Assembly (NCBI RefSeq): GCF_009901955.1
Contig: NZ_WUTS01000001.1
Coordinates: 2,497,745 to 2,561,744, forward strand
Direction of reading: 5' to 3'
From: Halomonas icarae
GTDB lineage: Bacteria > Pseudomonadota > Gammaproteobacteria > Pseudomonadales > Halomonadaceae
Length of the DNA: 64,000 nt
Each line of letters begins with the position of its first letter. Within the stretch, counting starts at the first letter, position 1. The notes beneath the pieces were generated by a model that did no database searches, had not been told where the DNA came from, and worked only from the letters and a program-made list of their open reading frames with translations. Positions 52,185 to 61,246 of this stretch are shown in pieces. The position numbers were made by a program, and so were the translations under genes.

Positions 52185-52277
52185 CTGGAGCGGCAGGCTT
52201 TTCGCGTGTTTTCCGGCCACATTCCGACCAAAGGCGCAGGAATTGTCGACAACATGAGGCATATCATGCCTACTCGA

Positions 52278-53195
52278 CTACCGGATGTGCTCCAGAATCC
52301 CGTCCAGTTCATCGAGGCTCGAGTAGCGGATGGTCACTCGGCCCTTGCCGCCGCGCCCATGCTGGATCTTCACCGGGGCTCCCAGGAGCTCGCCCAGTCG
52401 TGTCTCCAGCCGGGTGACATCGGGGCTGGGGGGGGGCGGCTCGGCCTTGCCGGGCTGCCCCTCGGCAAGCCGCTTCACCAACGCCTCGGTCGCGCGCACG
52501 GTCAGATCCTGATTGACCACCTCGTGGGCAGCCTTGCGCTGCTTGGCAGCAGGCAGGACCAGCAGGGCACGTGCATGGCCCATATCAAGATCGCCTCGCT
52601 CCAGCAGGGTCTGCACCTCGGGGTCGAGGGCCAGCAGCCGCAGCAGGTTGGTGACCTGGGTGCGGGACTTGCCCACCGCGTCGGCCACCTGCTGCTGGGT
52701 AAGCTCGAACTCCTCCAGCAGCCGCTTGAGCGCCAGCGCCTCCTCGACCGGGTTGAGGTTCTCGCGCTGGATGTTCTCGATCAGCGCCAGGGCCAGCGCG
52801 ACCTCATCGCTTACCTCGCGTATTACCGCGGGAATGACATCGAGTTCGGCCAGCTGGGCGGCACGCCAGCGGCGCTCCCCAGCGATGATCTCGTAACGAT
52901 CCTTGGCCACCGGGCGCACCACGATGGGCTGCATTACGCCCTGGGCTCGAATCGAGTCGGCCAGCTCCTCCAGCGCCTCGGGCTGAATATCGCGGCGTGG
53001 CTGATACTTGCCGCGGGAAAGCTGGCCTAGCGGCAGACGCTCGAGGCGCTCGGCCGGCTCCGGCTCGGTGGCAGGATTGCTCGACACCTCACCGTCATCG
53101 AGTTCCACCTCGGGCAGATCGAGGCTCTCGCGGCGGCGGGCATTACCACCAATCAGGGCATCCAGGCCGCGTCCCAGGGCGCGTTTACGCGTCAT
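52278..53195 (-). CDS. parB: Chromosome partitioning protein ParB
   Basis: CTP-dependent clamp that loads at parS and marks the origin for segregation. The 305-residue protein starts MTRKRALGRGLDALIGG and has the CTP-binding motif EIIAGERRWRAAQLA, ALIENIQRENLNPVEEALALKRL, and the HTH segment LTQQQVADAVGKSRTQVTNLLRLLAL. The ATG at 53195 has GAGGG upstream. No parS sequence was found by eye in this window. Confidence 0.96.
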   Translation of the reverse strand: MTRKRALGRGLDALIGGNARRRESLDLPEVELDDGEVSSNPATEPEPAERLERLPLGQLSRGKYQPRRDIQPEALEELADSIRAQGVMQPIVVRPVAKDRYEIIAGERRWRAAQLAELDVIPAVIREVSDEVALALALIENIQRENLNPVEEALALKRLLEEFELTQQQVADAVGKSRTQVTNLLRLLALDPEVQTLLERGDLDMGHARALLVLPAAKQRKAAHEVVNQDLTVRATEALVKRLAEGQPGKAEPPPPSPDVTRLETRLGELLGAPVKIQHGRGGKGRVTIRYSSLDELDGILEHIR

Positions 53196-53231
53196 CGACT
53201 TTCCCTCATCACTGATGTTGCACAACAGGAG

Positions 53232-54002
53232 TTACAGCGACAGGCGCCGAATCAGTTCCTTGGCCAGCACCCGGTGGGCCTGGCTCCCCCGCGAGAAGCG
53301 CGCATACTTGGTCACCGGCAGGCCATGACTGGGCGCCTCGGCGACCCGCACATTGCGGGGAATGGTGGCCTTGAGCAGGGTCTCGCCGAAGTAGTCGCGC
53401 AGCTGCTTGGTGATGTCGCGGGTCAGGCTGTTACGGGCATCGAACATGGTACGCAGGATGCCGAAGATCTCGAGCCCGGGGTTCACGCTGTCCTTGATCT
53501 GCTCCACGGTGTCGAGCAGCGCGGAGAGCCCCTCCAGGGCGTAGAACTCGCACTGCAGCGGAATCAGCACCCCATGGGCCGCGGTCAGGCCATTGACGGT
53601 CAGCATGTTGAGCGACGGGGGACAGTCGATCAGCACCACGTCATACTCGTCTGCCACTGCCGACAGAGCGTTCTCCAGGCAGCGCTCGCGCCCCGCCTCT
53701 CGGTCCAGCAAGGCGACCTCTGCGGCGGTCAGGTCACCGTTGCCCGGCAGCAGGGCATAGCCCGCCTGGGGACAGTCGAGGATCACCCCGGTGGCATCAC
53801 GCTCACCGAGCAGCACCTCGAGCACGCTACCATCCAGGTCATGCTTGTCGATGCCACTACCCATGGTCGCATGGCCCTGAGGGTCGAGATCGACCAGCAG
53901 CACACGGCGATCCAGGGCCGCCAGGCTGGCGGCGAGATTGACCGCTGTGGTGGTCTTGCCGACGCCACCTTTCTGGTTGGTCAGGGCGATGATCTTGGTC
54001 AC
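53232..54002 (-). CDS. parA: Chromosome partitioning ATPase ParA
   Basis: Deviant-Walker ATPase that moves ParB-bound origins. The 256-residue protein has the deviant Walker A motif QKGGVGKTTTAVNLA, DLDPQGHATMGSGID, and DVVLIDCPPSLNMLTVNGL. I choose the GTG at 54002 because GGAG lies 6 nt upstream; the frame opens two codons earlier with TTG. It lies between rsmG and parB, the conserved order. Confidence 0.96.
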   Translation of the reverse strand: MTKIIALTNQKGGVGKTTTAVNLAASLAALDRRVLLVDLDPQGHATMGSGIDKHDLDGSVLEVLLGERDATGVILDCPQAGYALLPGNGDLTAAEVALLDREAGRERCLENALSAVADEYDVVLIDCPPSLNMLTVNGLTAAHGVLIPLQCEFYALEGLSALLDTVEQIKDSVNPGLEIFGILRTMFDARNSLTRDITKQLRDYFGETLLKATIPRNVRVAEAPSHGLPVTKYARFSRGSQAHRVLAKELIRRLSL

Positions 54003-54048
54003 GGGCAACTCCGTTGCGGGGAAACGCGGGTTGTCAGGGTGCCGGGGC

Positions 54049-54684
54049 TTATGTCCGGCGCTCTAGCACCACCAGCAGGCGAGTGCCGACATCAAAGGGC
54101 ACCTCGAGGCGGTGGCGGGCCACCGGGGTGATCTCCACCGGCAGCTCGGCCAGCTCCTCGTCCACGGCGGGCCCCTTCATGGCCAGCCATTGGCCACCGG
54201 CCACCACTCGCTCACGGGTCAGCGCGACGAAATCGCCAAGACTGGCGAACGCTCGGGAGATCACCTGGTCATAGCGCTCCTCGAAGGCCTCTATCCGCGC
54301 CTGCTCCGGCGTTACATTCGTGAGCCCCAGCTCCATCGCCGCCTGACGCTGGAAGCGAACCTTCTTGCCGTTGCTGTCGAGCAGAGTCACCCGGAGTTCA
54401 GGCTTGAGGATCGCCAGCACCAGCCCGGGAAAGCCGGGCCCGGCGCCTACGTCCAGCAGCGTTCGCCCGCTCACGTAGGGCAGCACTGCGGCGCTGTCCA
54501 GAAGGTGGCGCGAGACCATCTCCTCGGCCGAGCGTATCGCGGTGAGGTTATAGGCGCGGTTCCACTTGTGCAACAGCCCGACCAGAGCGAGCAGCTGGCG
54601 ACGCTGCTCCGGATCGACGCTGATCTCCAGCTGCTTGAGCCCCTCGTCGAGTCTCGCCTCCACCATGCCCTGTGACTCCGTCAT
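54049..54684 (-). CDS. rsmG: 16S rRNA (guanine-527-N7)-methyltransferase RsmG
   Basis: Methylates G527 of 16S rRNA; loss gives low-level streptomycin resistance. The 211-residue protein has [25 protein letters not shown], the S-adenosylmethionine motif [32 protein letters not shown] and [16 protein letters not shown]. Its ATG overlaps the mnmG stop (ATGA). Confidence 0.96.
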   Translation of the reverse strand: MTESQGMVEARLDEGLKQLEISVDPEQRRQLLALVGLLHKWNRAYNLTAIRSAEEMVSRHLLDSAAVLPYVSGRTLLDVGAGPGFPGLVLAILKPELRVTLLDSNGKKVRFQRQAAMELGLTNVTPEQARIEAFEERYDQVISRAFASLGDFVALTRERVVAGGQWLAMKGPAVDEELAELPVEITPVARHRLEVPFDVGTRLLVVLERRT

Positions 54685-56585
54685 GCGTTGGCCGCCTTGT
54701 GATCATCGAGGAGTCGTCGCTTCTTGAGGTGGATCAGCAGGATCGATATCGCCGCCGGTGTGATACCGGAGATCCGCGAGGCCTGGGCAAGCGTCTCGGG
54801 GCGCGCCTCCTCCAGCTTCTGACGAATCTCATGCGACAGCCCATCGACCCGGGTGTAGTCGAGATCAGCGGGCAACGGCGTTGCCTCGTGGCGCTTCAGC
54901 TTGGCGATCTCATCGCGCTGGCGGTCGATATATCCCTGGTACTTGGCCTGGATCTGCACCTGCTCGGCCACCGCCTCGTCGCTCACCGTCTGACCGTCGA
55001 TGCCTGGAAGCCCCGCGACATCGCCATAGCCGAGTTCGGGACGCTTGAGCAGGTCCATCAGGCTGTACTCCCGGGTCAGCGCCTTGCCGGTCTTCTCGGT
55101 GATGATACCCGCCGCGGGACTGTCAGGCTGGACCCAGCTGGCCTTGAGCCGGGCGCTCTCACGCTCGATGGCCTCGCGCTTCTCGCTGAAGGCCGCCCAG
55201 CGTACGTCATCCACCAGTCCGAGCTTGCGGCCCATCTCGGTGAGGCGCAGGTCGGCGTTGTCTTCGCGAAGCAGCAAGCGGTACTCGGCGCGGGAGGTGA
55301 ACATCCGGTAGGGCTCCCGGGTGCCGAGCGTGATCAGGTCGTCCACCAGCACGCCGAGATAGGCCTCATCGCGTCCGGGGCACCAGGTGTCGAGCCCCTG
55401 TGCACGGCGAGCGGCATTGAGACCCGCCAGCAGGCCCTGAGCACCGGCCTCCTCGTAGCCGGTGGTGCCATTGATCTGCCCGGCGAAGAATAGGTTGGAG
55501 ATAAACCGGGTCTCCAGCGAATGCCTGAGGTCGCGCGGGTCGAAGAAGTCGTACTCGATGGCGTAGCCGGGCCGGGTGATATGGGCATTCTCGAGTCCCT
55601 TCATGGAGCGTACGACCTGTAGCTGCACATCGAAGGGCAACGAGGTCGAGATGCCATTGGGGTAGAGCTCATGGGTATCGAGCCCCTCGGGCTCGATAAA
55701 GACCTGATGGCTTGCCTTGTCGGCGAAACGGTGGACCTTGTCCTCGATGGAGGGACAGTAACGTGGACCGACCCCCTCGATCGTCCCGGAGTACATCGGC
55801 GAGCGATCGAGGTTGGCATGGATGATCTCGTGGCTGCGCTCGTTGGTATGGGCGATGTGACAGCTTACCTGCCGGGGGTGCTGGTCACGACTGCCCATGA
55901 ACGACATTACCGGGGTGGGTGAATCGCCTGGTTGCTCCTCCAGCTGGGAGAAGTCCAGGCTACGCGCATCCAGGCGCGGCGGTGTGCCGGTCTTGAGACG
56001 ATCGACCCGGAATGGCAAGGCACGCAGACGGTCGGTCAGGCGGTTCGAGGGCGGATCACCGGCACGGCCTCCATGAGTGCTGTCGAGCCCGATATGGATG
56101 ACCCCACCGAGAAAGGTACCGGTGCACAGCACCACGGTTTCGCCGAGAAAGCGAATACCGGTCTCGGTGACCACGCCCCGTACCTGGTCATTTTCGACGA
56201 TCAGATCACCGGCGGCCTGCTGGAACAGCGTCAGATTCGGCTGATTCTCCAGCAGGCTTCGAATGGCTGCCTTGTAGCGCACCCGGTCGGCCTGGGCGCG
56301 AGTCGCACGCACTGCAGGCCCCTTGCGGGCATTCAGCACGCGGAACTGGATGCCTCCCAGGTCGGTGGCCAGTGCCATGGCTCCACCCAGGGCATCGATC
56401 TCCTTGACCAGATGACTCTTGCCGATGCCCCCGATGGCGGGATTGCAGGACATCTGTCCGAGGGTCTCGATGTTGTGGGTCAGCAACAGGGTCCGAGAGC
56501 CCATGCGCGCGGCGGCCAGGGCGGCTTCGGTTCCCGCATGGCCGCCGCCGATGACGATGACGTCGAAGCGGTCGGGGTAATCCAA
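54681..56585 (-). CDS. mnmG: tRNA uridine 5-carboxymethylaminomethyl modification enzyme MnmG (GidA)
   Basis: FAD protein that with MnmE modifies the wobble uridine of several tRNAs. The 634-residue protein has the FAD motif [45 protein letters not shown], and [14 protein letters not shown]. The TTG at 56585 is the chosen start, with GAGGTG just upstream; it gives an N-terminus [14 protein letters not shown] like E. coli (FYPDPFDVIIIGG). An ATG at 56597 lies before that ribosome site. Confidence 0.95.
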   Translation of the reverse strand: MDYPDRFDVIVIGGGHAGTEAALAAARMGSRTLLLTHNIETLGQMSCNPAIGGIGKSHLVKEIDALGGAMALATDLGGIQFRVLNARKGPAVRATRAQADRVRYKAAIRSLLENQPNLTLFQQAAGDLIVENDQVRGVVTETGIRFLGETVVLCTGTFLGGVIHIGLDSTHGGRAGDPPSNRLTDRLRALPFRVDRLKTGTPPRLDARSLDFSQLEEQPGDSPTPVMSFMGSRDQHPRQVSCHIAHTNERSHEIIHANLDRSPMYSGTIEGVGPRYCPSIEDKVHRFADKASHQVFIEPEGLDTHELYPNGISTSLPFDVQLQVVRSMKGLENAHITRPGYAIEYDFFDPRDLRHSLETRFISNLFFAGQINGTTGYEEAGAQGLLAGLNAARRAQGLDTWCPGRDEAYLGVLVDDLITLGTREPYRMFTSRAEYRLLLREDNADLRLTEMGRKLGLVDDVRWAAFSEKREAIERESARLKASWVQPDSPAAGIITEKTGKALTREYSLMDLLKRPELGYGDVAGLPGIDGQTVSDEAVAEQVQIQAKYQGYIDRQRDEIAKLKRHEATPLPADLDYTRVDGLSHEIRQKLEEARPETLAQASRISGITPAAISILLIHLKKRRLLDDHKAANA

Positions 56586-56639
56586 GGTGCACCTCATTGG
56601 CGCTATGGCGCCTGTCTTGCGAGCTAGGGATGAAATCAG

Positions 56640-57060
56640 CCCGCCAGTATAAACCTCCTGTGGGTAATCGTCAGGGTTTTCCACACCCGCGTCGGCAGAG
56701 AGGTCTTTCCTCCGCCCGCCTATTAATTAATATCAGTATATAAATAAAGAAGTTCTGTAATGGTTGTAACTACTGGTGTGGACAATATCTGTGGATAACC
56801 ATTTCCTCCCCTTTTTGATTAGTGACTTGCGTTGTTGACCACTAAGAGGAGAAGAGGCTGACAGCCTGCGGACTCAGGGTCCGGAACCTGTGGATGAAAG
56901 GAGGACCTGTCCACAGTGGCAACCCTACACCGCTTGTCCACCGTCGGGTACCTGGCTTGTGCCCGTGGCTGTGAACAACCGCCGTAGTTATCCACGAACC
57001 CCTTGGGAGTGGGCCCTGTAGACGAAATGCAGGACATCAGAAGAAATTCTGTCCACAGTC
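56640..57060. other. Probable chromosomal replication origin (oriC)
   Basis: A 570-bp gene-free region upstream of mnmG. It holds one perfect DnaA box TTATCCACA on the minus strand (56790-56798) and several with one mismatch: 56659-56667, 56777-56785 and 56889-56897 (minus), and 56677-56685 and 56988-56996 (plus). Weaker boxes are at 56907-56915, 56934-56942 and 57049-57057. An AT-rich segment at 56721-56760 could be the unwinding element. I found no GATC in 56581-57160. The mnmG-adjacent position agrees with the origin of many gammaproteobacteria. Function is inferred. Confidence 0.78.
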
Positions 57061-57061
57061 A

Positions 57062-57099
57062 AAAAAATGGCCCAGCCGCGATGCGGCTGGGCCATTTTT
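57062..57099 (-). terminator. Strong terminator of the amino-acid ABC operon
   Basis: A 17-bp perfect stem (57063-57079 with 57083-57099) with a 3-nt loop is followed on the minus strand by a run of seven T. The opposite strand also ends in five T, so it may work both ways and shield the origin region. Confidence 0.88.
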
Positions 57100-57154
57100 C
57101 CTTTCCTCACGGGCAGGGTTCATGAACATGTCTCATGAATAGGACATGGCAATC

Positions 57155-57922
57155 TCAGTGCTTCAGTACCCGTGAGAGGAAGCTGCGGGTACGTTCATCG
57201 TGCGGGCTATCGAAGATCTTCTCGGGTGGCGCCACCTCGGCGATCTCGCCCTTATGGACATAGATGACTCGATCGGCAACTTCCCGAGCGAACCCCATCT
57301 CATGAGTGACGATGATCATGGTCATGCCTTCCCGGGCCAGCTCACGCATGGCGTCGAGCACCTCGCCGATCATCTCGGGGTCCAGTGCGGAGGTAGGCTC
57401 GTCGAAAAGCATCAGCCGTGGTTCCATGGCCAGCGCCCTGGCCAGGGCAACACGCTGTTGCTGGCCGCCGGAGAGCTGGGTCGGATACTTCTCGGACTGA
57501 TCGGCGATCCCGACTCGCTGAAGCAGGCGTTCGGCGGTTTCCACCGCGTCCTCCTGGTTCCAGCCGCGCACCTTCATGGGGGCCAGGGTGACGTTGTCAC
57601 GCACGCTCAGATGAGGGAAAAGGTTGAACTGCTGGAACACCATACCCACTTCGGTGCGGATCCTCTGCAGCGCCTTGCCACTCTTGCCGTAGGGGGTGAG
57701 CTCGTTGCCGTCCACATCGATATGGCCGCTCTGAAACTCCTCCAGGCCATTGATGCAGCGAATAAGAGTCGACTTTCCGGAGCCACTGGCGCCGATGATC
57801 ACCACCACCTCTCCGGGCATGACCTCCAGGTCGATGTCCTTGAGAACGTGCAGGTTGCCGAAATGCTTGTTGACCTTCTCCATCCGTACGATGGCAGAGG
57901 TCGTCTTCTCTTTCTGGGTCAT
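57155..57922 (-). CDS. Polar amino-acid ABC transporter ATP-binding protein (GlnQ-like)
   Basis: ATPase of a PAAT-family importer. The 255-residue protein has Walker [19 protein letters not shown], the Q-loop [21 protein letters not shown], the signature [30 protein letters not shown], and [16 protein letters not shown]. These are typical of glutamine/polar amino-acid ATPases. It is the last of three genes with its permease 13 bp upstream. Confidence 0.95.
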   Translation of the reverse strand: MTQKEKTTSAIVRMEKVNKHFGNLHVLKDIDLEVMPGEVVVIIGASGSGKSTLIRCINGLEEFQSGHIDVDGNELTPYGKSGKALQRIRTEVGMVFQQFNLFPHLSVRDNVTLAPMKVRGWNQEDAVETAERLLQRVGIADQSEKYPTQLSGGQQQRVALARALAMEPRLMLFDEPTSALDPEMIGEVLDAMRELAREGMTMIIVTHEMGFAREVADRVIYVHKGEIAEVAPPEKIFDSPHDERTRSFLSRVLKH

Positions 57923-57935
57923 GTGTTGGGCTCCC

Positions 57936-58607
57936 TTATTGGCCGACCAGGCCGCGACGCTCGAGCTGGCGTAGCAGGATCGACAGGGTCCAGGTGATGG
58001 CCAGATAGAGCAGTGCCACCATCAGGTAGACCTCCATGGCGGTGAAGGTGGTGGCGATATAGATCTGGCCCTGTCGCACCAGCTCGCCGACCCCGATCAC
58101 GGAGAACAGCGAGGTGTCCTTGATGCTGATGATCGCCTGGTTGCCCAGTGGCGGAATCATGCGCCGCAATGCCTGAGGCCAGATGACGTAGCGGAATGCC
58201 TGGGTACGTGATAGCCCCAAGGAGAGCGAGGCTTCGCGCTGGCCGCGTTCGATGGATTGCACGCCACCCCGAACCACCTCGGAGATGTAGGCGCCGGAGT
58301 TGACGGCGATCGCGGCGATGCCGGCGGTCAGGGCGTTGATCGGTTCACCGAGAATCTGCGGCAGGCCGTAGAAGATGAACAGTACCTGCACCAGGATCGG
58401 GGTGCCCCGAAACACTTCGATATAGAAGATGGCGGGCAGGCGCAGCCAGAAGATCGGGCTGATGCGCATAAGACCGAAGATGATGCCGATCACGAAGCCG
58501 ATGGCGAGACCGCCGAAGGAGATCAACAGCGTCCAGGGTACGCCCGGCAACAGGTGGGGTATCGAGCTGAAGGCGGCCGCCCAGTCGAATTGAAAGGTCA
58601 CGTCCAC
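57936..58607 (-). CDS. Polar amino-acid ABC transporter permease (GlnP-like)
   Basis: A HisM/GlnP-type permease of 223 residues with about five hydrophobic segments. It carries [18 protein letters not shown] and the EAA loop [35 protein letters not shown]. The GTG at 58607 is preferred because GGAG lies 8 nt upstream; the longer frame begins inside a hairpin at 58637. One permease gene suggests a homodimer in the membrane. Confidence 0.92.
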   Translation of the reverse strand: MDVTFQFDWAAAFSSIPHLLPGVPWTLLISFGGLAIGFVIGIIFGLMRISPIFWLRLPAIFYIEVFRGTPILVQVLFIFYGLPQILGEPINALTAGIAAIAVNSGAYISEVVRGGVQSIERGQREASLSLGLSRTQAFRYVIWPQALRRMIPPLGNQAIISIKDTSLFSVIGVGELVRQGQIYIATTFTAMEVYLMVALLYLAITWTLSILLRQLERRGLVGQ

Positions 58608-58636
58608 GAGAAGTTCTCCGGGAGTGTTAAACGACA

Positions 58637-58667
58637 CGGGGCCGGGAGGTCATGCCGCCCGGCCCCG
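58637..58667 (-). promoter_or_regulatory. Intercistronic hairpin between binding-protein and permease genes
   Basis: A 10-bp stem (58637-58646 with 58658-58667) around an 11-nt loop lies between the binding-protein and permease genes. No T-run follows. Such hairpins stabilise or partly terminate transcripts and raise binding-protein output; here this is inferred. Confidence 0.6.
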
Positions 58668-58716
58668 CGGATACTCGCGTCGCCCTTGGGCGACGATATC
58701 GGAAGGGGGAGCCGCC

Positions 58717-59505
58717 TCAGTCGTCGCTGGGCGCCTCGCCGAACCACTTGGAGTAGATCTCGTCGTAGGTGCCATCTTCCTTCATTGCAGCCAGCGCCTC
58801 GTTGACCGGTTCAACCCACTCGCTGCCCTTGTGGAAGACGATGCCGTACTGCTGTCCTTCGTAAAGTGGGCCGACTACCTTGGTACGCCCTTCGCCACGG
58901 GTCTGGGCGAAGTAGCCGACATTGGGTGCATCGTAGAAGGTGGCATCGACGTTGCGGCCGAGCAGCGCCATGTACATGTCGGAGGTGCCCGGATAGGGTG
59001 TGATCTCGGCGCTGTCGCCCAGCTTCTCCTGGAGGAAGTCGTAGCTGGTGGAGCCGATTTTGGTGGCCACGGTCAGGCCTTCGAGATCCTCGAGGCTCTC
59101 CACCTCGTCGTTATCGGCTCTCACCATGATGCGTAGGCCGGAGTCGTAGTAAGGATCGGAGAAGTCGACGATCTCGGAGCGCTCTTCGGTGATGGTCACA
59201 CCGGCGATGGCGATCTCCTGGCTACCGGTCTGGATCGCCGGGATGATGCCGTTGAACTCCATGGTGGTCAGGTTGACCTCGAAGCCGGCGCGCTCGGCCA
59301 CTTCATGGATGATATCCATGTCGAAGCCGACCATTTCGCCGGTCTCGGTATCCAGCATCTCGAAGGGGACGAAGCTGGGGTCGGTAACCACATTGACGGT
59401 GGCATCCTGGGCCAGGGCGGAGCCGGCCAGACCACTGCCCAGCGCCAGGGCGCTGGCCATAAGAGTCTGTTTCAGGAAGGGTGAAGCCGTAGTGCTATTC
59501 TTCAT
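58717..59505 (-). CDS. Polar amino-acid ABC transporter substrate-binding protein (GlnH-like)
   Basis: Periplasmic binding protein of the PAAT family. The 262-residue protein has a signal peptide ([25 protein letters not shown]) cut after residue 32, then [50 protein letters not shown], and [14 protein letters not shown], the bacterial glutamate/glutamine binding pattern. The ligand is not certain. The ATG at 59505 is chosen from the signal peptide; the frame is open far upstream. Confidence 0.93.
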   Translation of the reverse strand: MKNSTTASPFLKQTLMASALALGSGLAGSALAQDATVNVVTDPSFVPFEMLDTETGEMVGFDMDIIHEVAERAGFEVNLTTMEFNGIIPAIQTGSQEIAIAGVTITEERSEIVDFSDPYYDSGLRIMVRADNDEVESLEDLEGLTVATKIGSTSYDFLQEKLGDSAEITPYPGTSDMYMALLGRNVDATFYDAPNVGYFAQTRGEGRTKVVGPLYEGQQYGIVFHKGSEWVEPVNEALAAMKEDGTYDEIYSKWFGEAPSDD

Positions 59506-59617
59506 GGGGTTCCCCTGTTCTTGGGACTTTTCTATGGGACTCGCCGTGCCAACCTTGGCGAGATTCCGACAGAGCGTCAAGTTGGGGAATTTCACGCTCC
59601 ACACCAGCGGTGCGGTG

Positions 59618-59971
59618 TTACACCATGAAGGAGGCGCCACAGCCACAGGTGGTACTGGCGTTGGGGTTCTGAACCAGAAAGCGAGCGCCGGCCAGTCCCT
59701 CCTCGTAGTCGACGGTGGAGCCCACCAGATACTGGTAGGAGAGAGGGTCGACCACCAGCGCCACATCACCGAACGCAATGACGGTATCGTCGTCGGCGAT
59801 ATCGTCGGCGAAGTCGAAGCCATACTGGAAGCCCGAGCAGCCGCCACCGGTAACATAGACGCGCAGCTTCAGCTCGCTGTTGCCCTGTTCCGCGATCAGC
59901 GCGCGCAGCCGGGCCCGTGCGCTGTCGGACAGCATCAGAGGCGTGGGGACGAAGGATTCGGCTTCGCTCAT
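59618..59971 (-). CDS. erpA: Iron-sulfur cluster insertion protein ErpA
   Basis: A-type Fe-S carrier that delivers clusters, for example to isoprenoid enzymes. The 117-residue protein has the three conserved cysteines C45 ([12 protein letters not shown]) and C109, C111 (TTCGCGASF). The ATG at 59971 has GGAG 6 nt upstream; the longer frame begins at 60034 inside the promoter. It lies upstream of argC's 3' end, as in Pseudomonas. Confidence 0.93.
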   Translation of the reverse strand: MSEAESFVPTPLMLSDSARARLRALIAEQGNSELKLRVYVTGGGCSGFQYGFDFADDIADDDTVIAFGDVALVVDPLSYQYLVGSTVDYEEGLAGARFLVQNPNASTTCGCGASFMV

Positions 59972-60004
59972 GGTGGACTCCAAGGGATGGAAGTGTGACC
60001 GGTC

Positions 60005-60034
60005 ATTATCCGCAAACCCCAGTAAAAGGGTCAA
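60005..60034 (-). promoter_or_regulatory. Sigma-70 promoter of erpA
   Basis: On the minus strand TTGACC (60034-60029, 5 of 6) and GATAAT (60010-60005, 5 of 6) are separated by 18 bp, about 34 bp upstream of the erpA ATG. Confidence 0.75.
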
Positions 60035-60103
60035 CTTTGTGTCGTAGGACCTCCTCTGCGACCTTCCCTTGGCGCCCTCAATGTCTGGTGGGAGGGCCCC
60101 GGA

Positions 60104-61138
60104 TTAGGGCATCAGGGCGGGGGCAGCCAGGCCGGCGTTTTCGTCGAAGCCAAACATCAGGTTGAGGTTGTGGATCGCCTGACCCGAAGCGCCCTTGACG
60201 AGGTTGTCGATCACCGAGAGCACGACCACGGTATCGCCGTCGCCGGGGCGATGCACGGCGAGCCGGCACAGATTGACACCCTTGACGCTGCGGGTCTCCG
60301 GGTGGCTACCCGGCGGCATCACATCGACGAAGGGCTCATTGGCGAAGCGTTGTTCGAACAGCCCCTGTAGGTCGTCGTGACTGCCGGTGAGGCGGCCGTA
60401 GAGGGTGGCATGGATACCGCGAATCATCGGCGTCAGATGGGGCACGAAGGTCAAGCCTACCGCCCGGCCCGCAGCATCGCCCAGGCCCTGGCGGATCTCC
60501 GGCAGGTGGCGATGGCCACTGGCGCCGTAGGCCTTCATGGATTCGCTGGCCTCGGCCAGCAGCGAAGGCACCTTGGCGCCGCGACCGGCACCGGTGACGC
60601 CGGACTTGCAGTCGGCAATGATACGCTCGGCATCGATCAAGCCGGCCTCGAGCAGTGGCAGCAGGCCGAGCTGGACGGCGGTGGGATAGCAGCCGGGTAC
60701 GGCGATCAGGCGTGCCTCACGAATCCTGTCGCGATTGACCTCGGGCAGGCCATACACCGACTCGTCGAGCAGTTCCGGGGCTCCATGGGGCTGGCCATAC
60801 CACTCGGCCCACTCCGCGGCATCACGCAGGCGGAAGTCGGCGGAGAGATCGATGACGCGAGTGCCCTGCTCGAGCAGCTCACTGGCCAGGGCGTGGGCCA
60901 CGCCATGGGGAGTGGCGAAGAATACGGCATCGCAGGCGCCGAGACGCTTCGCATCGGGTTCGCTGAAGGTCAGGTTGTCATAGTGACCACGCAGATTGGG
61001 GTAAAGATCGGTGACGCATAGGCCCGCTTCGGAGCGTGAGGTGATCGCTTCGACTTCCACCTCGGGGTGCTGGGCCAGCAGCCTGAGCAGTTCGACGCCG
61101 GTGTAACCGGTGCCGCCAACGATTCCGACCTTGATCAC
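60104..61138 (-). CDS. argC: N-acetyl-gamma-glutamyl-phosphate reductase
   Basis: Third step of arginine synthesis, NADPH-dependent. The 344-residue protein has the N-terminal motif [25 protein letters not shown] and the catalytic Cys150 in [18 protein letters not shown], with [11 protein letters not shown] following. It starts with GTG, with AAGGAGG 6 nt upstream. It is divergent from the CLC gene. Confidence 0.96.
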   Translation of the reverse strand: MIKVGIVGGTGYTGVELLRLLAQHPEVEVEAITSRSEAGLCVTDLYPNLRGHYDNLTFSEPDAKRLGACDAVFFATPHGVAHALASELLEQGTRVIDLSADFRLRDAAEWAEWYGQPHGAPELLDESVYGLPEVNRDRIREARLIAVPGCYPTAVQLGLLPLLEAGLIDAERIIADCKSGVTGAGRGAKVPSLLAEASESMKAYGASGHRHLPEIRQGLGDAAGRAVGLTFVPHLTPMIRGIHATLYGRLTGSHDDLQGLFEQRFANEPFVDVMPPGSHPETRSVKGVNLCRLAVHRPGDGDTVVVLSVIDNLVKGASGQAIHNLNLMFGFDENAGLAAPALMP

Positions 61139-61246
61139 GTAAGCCTCCTTGGATTGATGGGTGCCGGGCTGTCAACGCCCCGCTGGGATATGATACACAG
61201 GTGAAAGACCGGAAGGTTGTCACTCAGTCGTAAAGGAAACCACGAC

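Noticed and set aside
52200..57160. parS sites for ParB
   Set aside because: I looked for the TGTTTCACGTGAAACA-type 16-mer around parAB and the origin and saw none. A pattern search of the whole genome is needed before concluding absence.
59506..59617. Sigma-54 promoter (TGGCAC...) upstream of the amino-acid binding-protein gene
   Set aside because: TGGCAC is present but the matching TTGC at -12 is missing.
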